Shown piece after piece: positions 60,948 to 64,000 of a DNA stretch of 64,000 bases (positions within the stretch are counted from its first letter, which is position 1; each line of letters begins with the position of its first letter). The DNA lies in the NCBI RefSeq assembly GCF_964355755.1, contig NC_092675.1, positions 17,061,312 to 17,125,311 of the forward strand, given 5' to 3'. The position numbers were made by a program, and so were the translations under genes. This stretch comes from Antedon mediterranea (lineage: Eukaryota > Echinodermata > Crinoidea > Comatulida > Antedonidae). The notes beneath the pieces are model-generated. The model was given only the letters and a program-made list of their open reading frames with translations. It had not been told where the DNA came from and made no database searches.

Positions 60948-62285
60948 AGGGAGTTTTCGCAATCTTACAAATACGACAACAAAAACGGATACGTCACGCA
61001 CACGTATTCGTTTTTCGTAAGCCAGTAAAAATCTGTTTCACATGGCAACGAAAAATTTAGGGCGCCGTCCAAAATATAACTGCGGTAAATTTGAGCGAAG
61101 CGCAGGTACGTGTTGCTTGGCTGCGTAGCCTAGCGTAGCATCAAAGCGAATAAGGACTTTAAAAACTGCTATTTATCAAAATTGTCCTGGCATTTTAGTA
61201 AATTACTTTAGTAAATTACTTTCAATAAAAGTATAATTGTATTATAATCATGAATCATTCCTGATTCAAATGCAAAATGTGCAAAATAGATCAAAAACTA
61301 TACTCGTTTTGTAGTTACGAATATGACTGGTGATATTCGTCAACACGAATACGCTTTACCAAAGAATATATATCACAAGAATGAGTATTCCGCGATTTTT
61401 GCATGAGAAATTTGTAACAGAGAGCTCCAGAGAGTGATGCCCGCCCTCATAAGGGCGGATGTATACATACTAAATAAGACTTGATTTAATAGATATTATA
61501 CATGTCACATTAAATAGAATTATGATAATATATTTTGCAATTTAAACTATTTTATAATACATATTTATTAACAAACTAGTGTACATTCACTTTTACAGAC
61601 AATTATTTACTAATGCTAAGTTAGTTCACAAAAAAAGCCTAACACAGCAACACCAAAAATCAACGAATCATTACTCAGCACGGCCTATTCTTTACCATTG
61701 CCGTGTACTACTCTACGCCCGGTAAATTAAGTATTGTTTTTATGATATAAATTAGTATAAAATACATGTTATTAATAGGACAAAATGTTAAATATCATTA
61801 ACATTTATTTGTTTTACCAGAAACAAGTTAAATATAGGAATATTATTAAACTATTGTTTGTGAAAACGCGTAAACACCAACACGCCCGGTCACGCTATCG
61901 TAGCGACCGGTTGATAAAGCAAACTGTTTATACGGCAGTTTTTACTAAATAAATTGCATAAAACGAACAATTAAATATCCAAATAGTATTTAACATGATG
62001 TTGGCATGTAGTTTATAACATTTTTTATCATGAAAATACTACCGGTGGTCCAGCCTTTGATTAGTGAAACCGTCACAAAAAGTTGTATACATCCCAGATA
62101 CATCCACACTTATGGCGGTGCCCTACCACATGGACAATATTACTGTTACAGGGAAAATCGCGGATTACTCATTCTTTTGATATTCTTTGGCTTTACGAAT
62201 ATGAAATGGGGATCAGCTCAAAAGTTTCACAAATGTGTTACGTACTGTTTTCGTTATCGTATTCGTAAGGTTGCGAAAACTCCCT
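60948..62285. mobile_element. 1.34-kb inverted-repeat DNA element
   Basis: Left end AGGGAGTTTTCGCAATCTTA then CAAATACGA. The right end, read on the other strand, is AGGGAGTTTTCGCAACCTTA then CGAATACGA. ATT stands immediately outside both ends (60945-60947, 62286-62288). Weaker complementarity extends about 150 bp inward. The 86-aa frame at its right end overlaps the inverted repeat and is not a transposase. Confidence 0.75.
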
Positions 62286-63290
62286 ATTGATAGTTGTTTA
62301 TCTCCTGTATCTTCCTTACCATTGTGTCATCCTAAACTCATGCCACAAGACACCTGCTGTACCATCCCACCTACTGACAATTTAAAAGGGAGTGCATGCT
62401 CTGACAATTTTCCTCATAACCATATTCTGATGATTTATGTTACCGGTGCATGGTTTTATGACATTTATGTTGTTTTTTGGTTTTCAATTTCTTTATTTAT
62501 TAGTGCTGTTGGTATTGAGAACCAAAGGTATAAAGAACATTGAACATTCAAAATTTAAATGTGGCACTGAGTATTAGGTCACTCTTTATATTAATCTCAT
62601 TCTGTACTAAGTAAAGGCATTTTGATATGCGGGTGTAAAGTACCAGCTTAATATTTCTGACATGCATATATATTATGTAAAATTGACAACTATGTTAATA
62701 CCTGTCATTTTTTATAGGTCTATATAGTTTGTTACTGGTAGTACTAATGCAGAAACTCTAATTTGTTGACACCCACAAATATGGATGTTAGTTGTGGGAC
62801 TGAGAGAAGGGGTAGGGGTAGAGTGCAGTCCGTACTAATTGTACTATTCAAGTTTAAATTAAATTTAATATAGTAGGTATTAGTACTGTAGTATAGTAAC
62901 ATGATGGATTCATAAGGCTATATTTGTTTTTAGATCAATGAACATGCATGTTCATGAAACAATGTTTACTAATTTCTTGATGTTTTACACACATTATCAA
63001 GGTTACTACAATCTCATTGATTGCTTTATGTACCAATTCTCACACTGTAGTTATTCTAACACTTTTTATAATTGAATCCAACTATTATATACTGTGTGAT
63101 ACTTCTGCATGATAAAACTGAGTAAATCCTCAAGTTGACCCAAATAAAGATATATTAAATTTACAGTTGACTGATTAATCGAAGCCTTTGGCTACAGTTG
63201 TCTCATTGACTGCAGCTTATCTTGGAAATACTTAATTTGAATTTGATTTAAATTGTATCAAAGTTAATGATGATGTCTTATCATTTTGTG
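62286..63290. other. Intergenic; nothing recognised
   Basis: AT-rich sequence between the inverted-repeat element and the terminal satellite. The 102-aa frame that begins inside the element and runs to 62543 shows no known domain. Confidence 0.4.
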
Positions 63291-63309
63291 ATACTATTAC
63301 AAATTGAGT

Positions 63310-64000
63310 TAAGTTTGGGATAGTGTGAGTATGTTTAAGTCTGCTCTGTAGCGCCACTTGAACATGGTATTTTAAAGTCAAGTTTGGGCTTGTGTGAGTT
63401 ATGTTCAAATTGGCTCTGTAGCACCACTTGAACATGGTCGGAGTTAAAAGTTTTGGCTAATGTGAAAATGTTGAAATCTGCTCTGTAGTGTTACTTTACA
63501 TGATATTGAGTCAAGTTTGGCTAGTGTGAGTATGTTCAAATCTGCTCTGTAGCACCACTTGAACATGGTCGGAGTTAAGTTTTGGCTAATGTGAAAATGT
63601 TGAAATCTGCTCTGTAGTGTTACTTTACATGATATTGAGTCAAGTTTGGCTAGTGTGAGTATGTTCAAATCTGCTCTGTAGCACCACTTGAACATGATAT
63701 TGAGTCAAGTTTAGGCTAGTGTGAGTATGTTCAAATCTGCTCTGTAGCACCACTTGAACATGATATTGAGTCAAGTTTGGCTAGTGTGAGTATGTTCAAA
63801 TCTGCTCTGTAGCACCACTTGAACATGATATTGAGTCAAGTTTGGGCTAGTGTGAGTATGTTCAAATCTGCTCTGTAGCACCACTTGAACATGATATTGA
63901 GTCAAGTTTAGGCTAGTGTGAGTATGTTCAAATCTGCTCTGTAGCACCACTTGAACATGATATTGAGTCAAGTTTGGGCTAGTGTGAGTATGTTCAAATC
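63310..64000. repeat. 65-66-bp minisatellite, at least 10 units, continuing past the window
   Basis: Unit: GAGTATGTTCAAATCTGCTC, TGTAGCACCACTTGAACATG, ATATTGAGTCAAGTTTGGGC, TAGTGT. Left units are diverged, and two alternate with a variant (TGAAAATGTTGAAATCTGCT, TACTTTACATGATATTG) that forms a two-unit higher-order repeat at about 63440-63680. Right units are nearly identical. Confidence 0.95.

Noticed and set aside
62030-62543. Overlapping 86-, 61- and 102-residue frames
   Set aside because: They overlap the terminal inverted repeat of a non-autonomous element and have no recognised domain or codon signal.

Overview
The window is eukaryotic genomic DNA. It has small phase-compatible exons bounded by GT/AG, long AT-rich introns, vertebrate-type protein families with invertebrate divergence, and many short inverted-repeat elements. 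The gene set, the intron density and the many TAGGCCTA-type clusters suggest a marine deuterostome, possibly an echinoderm or close relative. That placement is an inference. There is no bacterial-style operon, rRNA or CRISPR.

Four protein-coding genes can be supported. (1) About 1.2-20.1 kb, + strand: the 3' 21 coding exons of a Rho GTPase-activating protein of the GMIP/ARHGAP29/ARHGAP45 family (F-BAR, C1, RhoGAP, Ser/Pro-rich tail); its 5' end lies outside the window. (2) 27.4-33.1 kb, + strand: a complete two-exon DMRT2-type doublesex/mab-3 transcription factor of 336 aa. (3) 42.3-40.1 kb, - strand: a complete four-exon NDUFA7 (mitochondrial complex I accessory subunit, 113 aa). (4) 42.6-45.5 kb, + strand: a complete two-coding-exon RPS28 (eS28, 65 aa). 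NDUFA7 and RPS28 start 264 bp apart, head to head, as the same two genes are arranged in human. They probably share a bidirectional promoter, linking a respiratory-chain gene and a ribosomal-protein gene.

Most of the rest is mobile-element debris and satellites. There are three degenerate non-LTR retrotransposons (21.4-22.4 kb +, 47.2-48.2 kb -, 48.2-49.4 kb +). The last is split by a TTAA-flanked inverted-repeat element. Non-autonomous DNA elements include a TAA-flanked 1.26-kb element in a RhoGAP intron, two abutting elements in RPS28 intron 1 (one with an 8-bp target duplication), a 1.34-kb element at 60.9-62.3 kb, a large foldback at 23.4-24.6 kb, and three multi-copy short MITE families. 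Two unrelated minisatellites both have a 69-bp period (24.9-26.5 kb and 56.3-57.5 kb). The second has expanded inside one of the short MITEs. A third array, of 65-66 bp, runs off the right edge. The long repetitive open frames in these arrays are by-products of a period divisible by three and are not annotated as genes.

Regions 33.1-40.1 kb, 49.4-56.3 kb and 57.6-60.9 kb hold no gene I can support. No new multi-gene system is visible. The most interesting items are the NDUFA7-RPS28 pair with its promoter motifs, and the MITE that carries a satellite.
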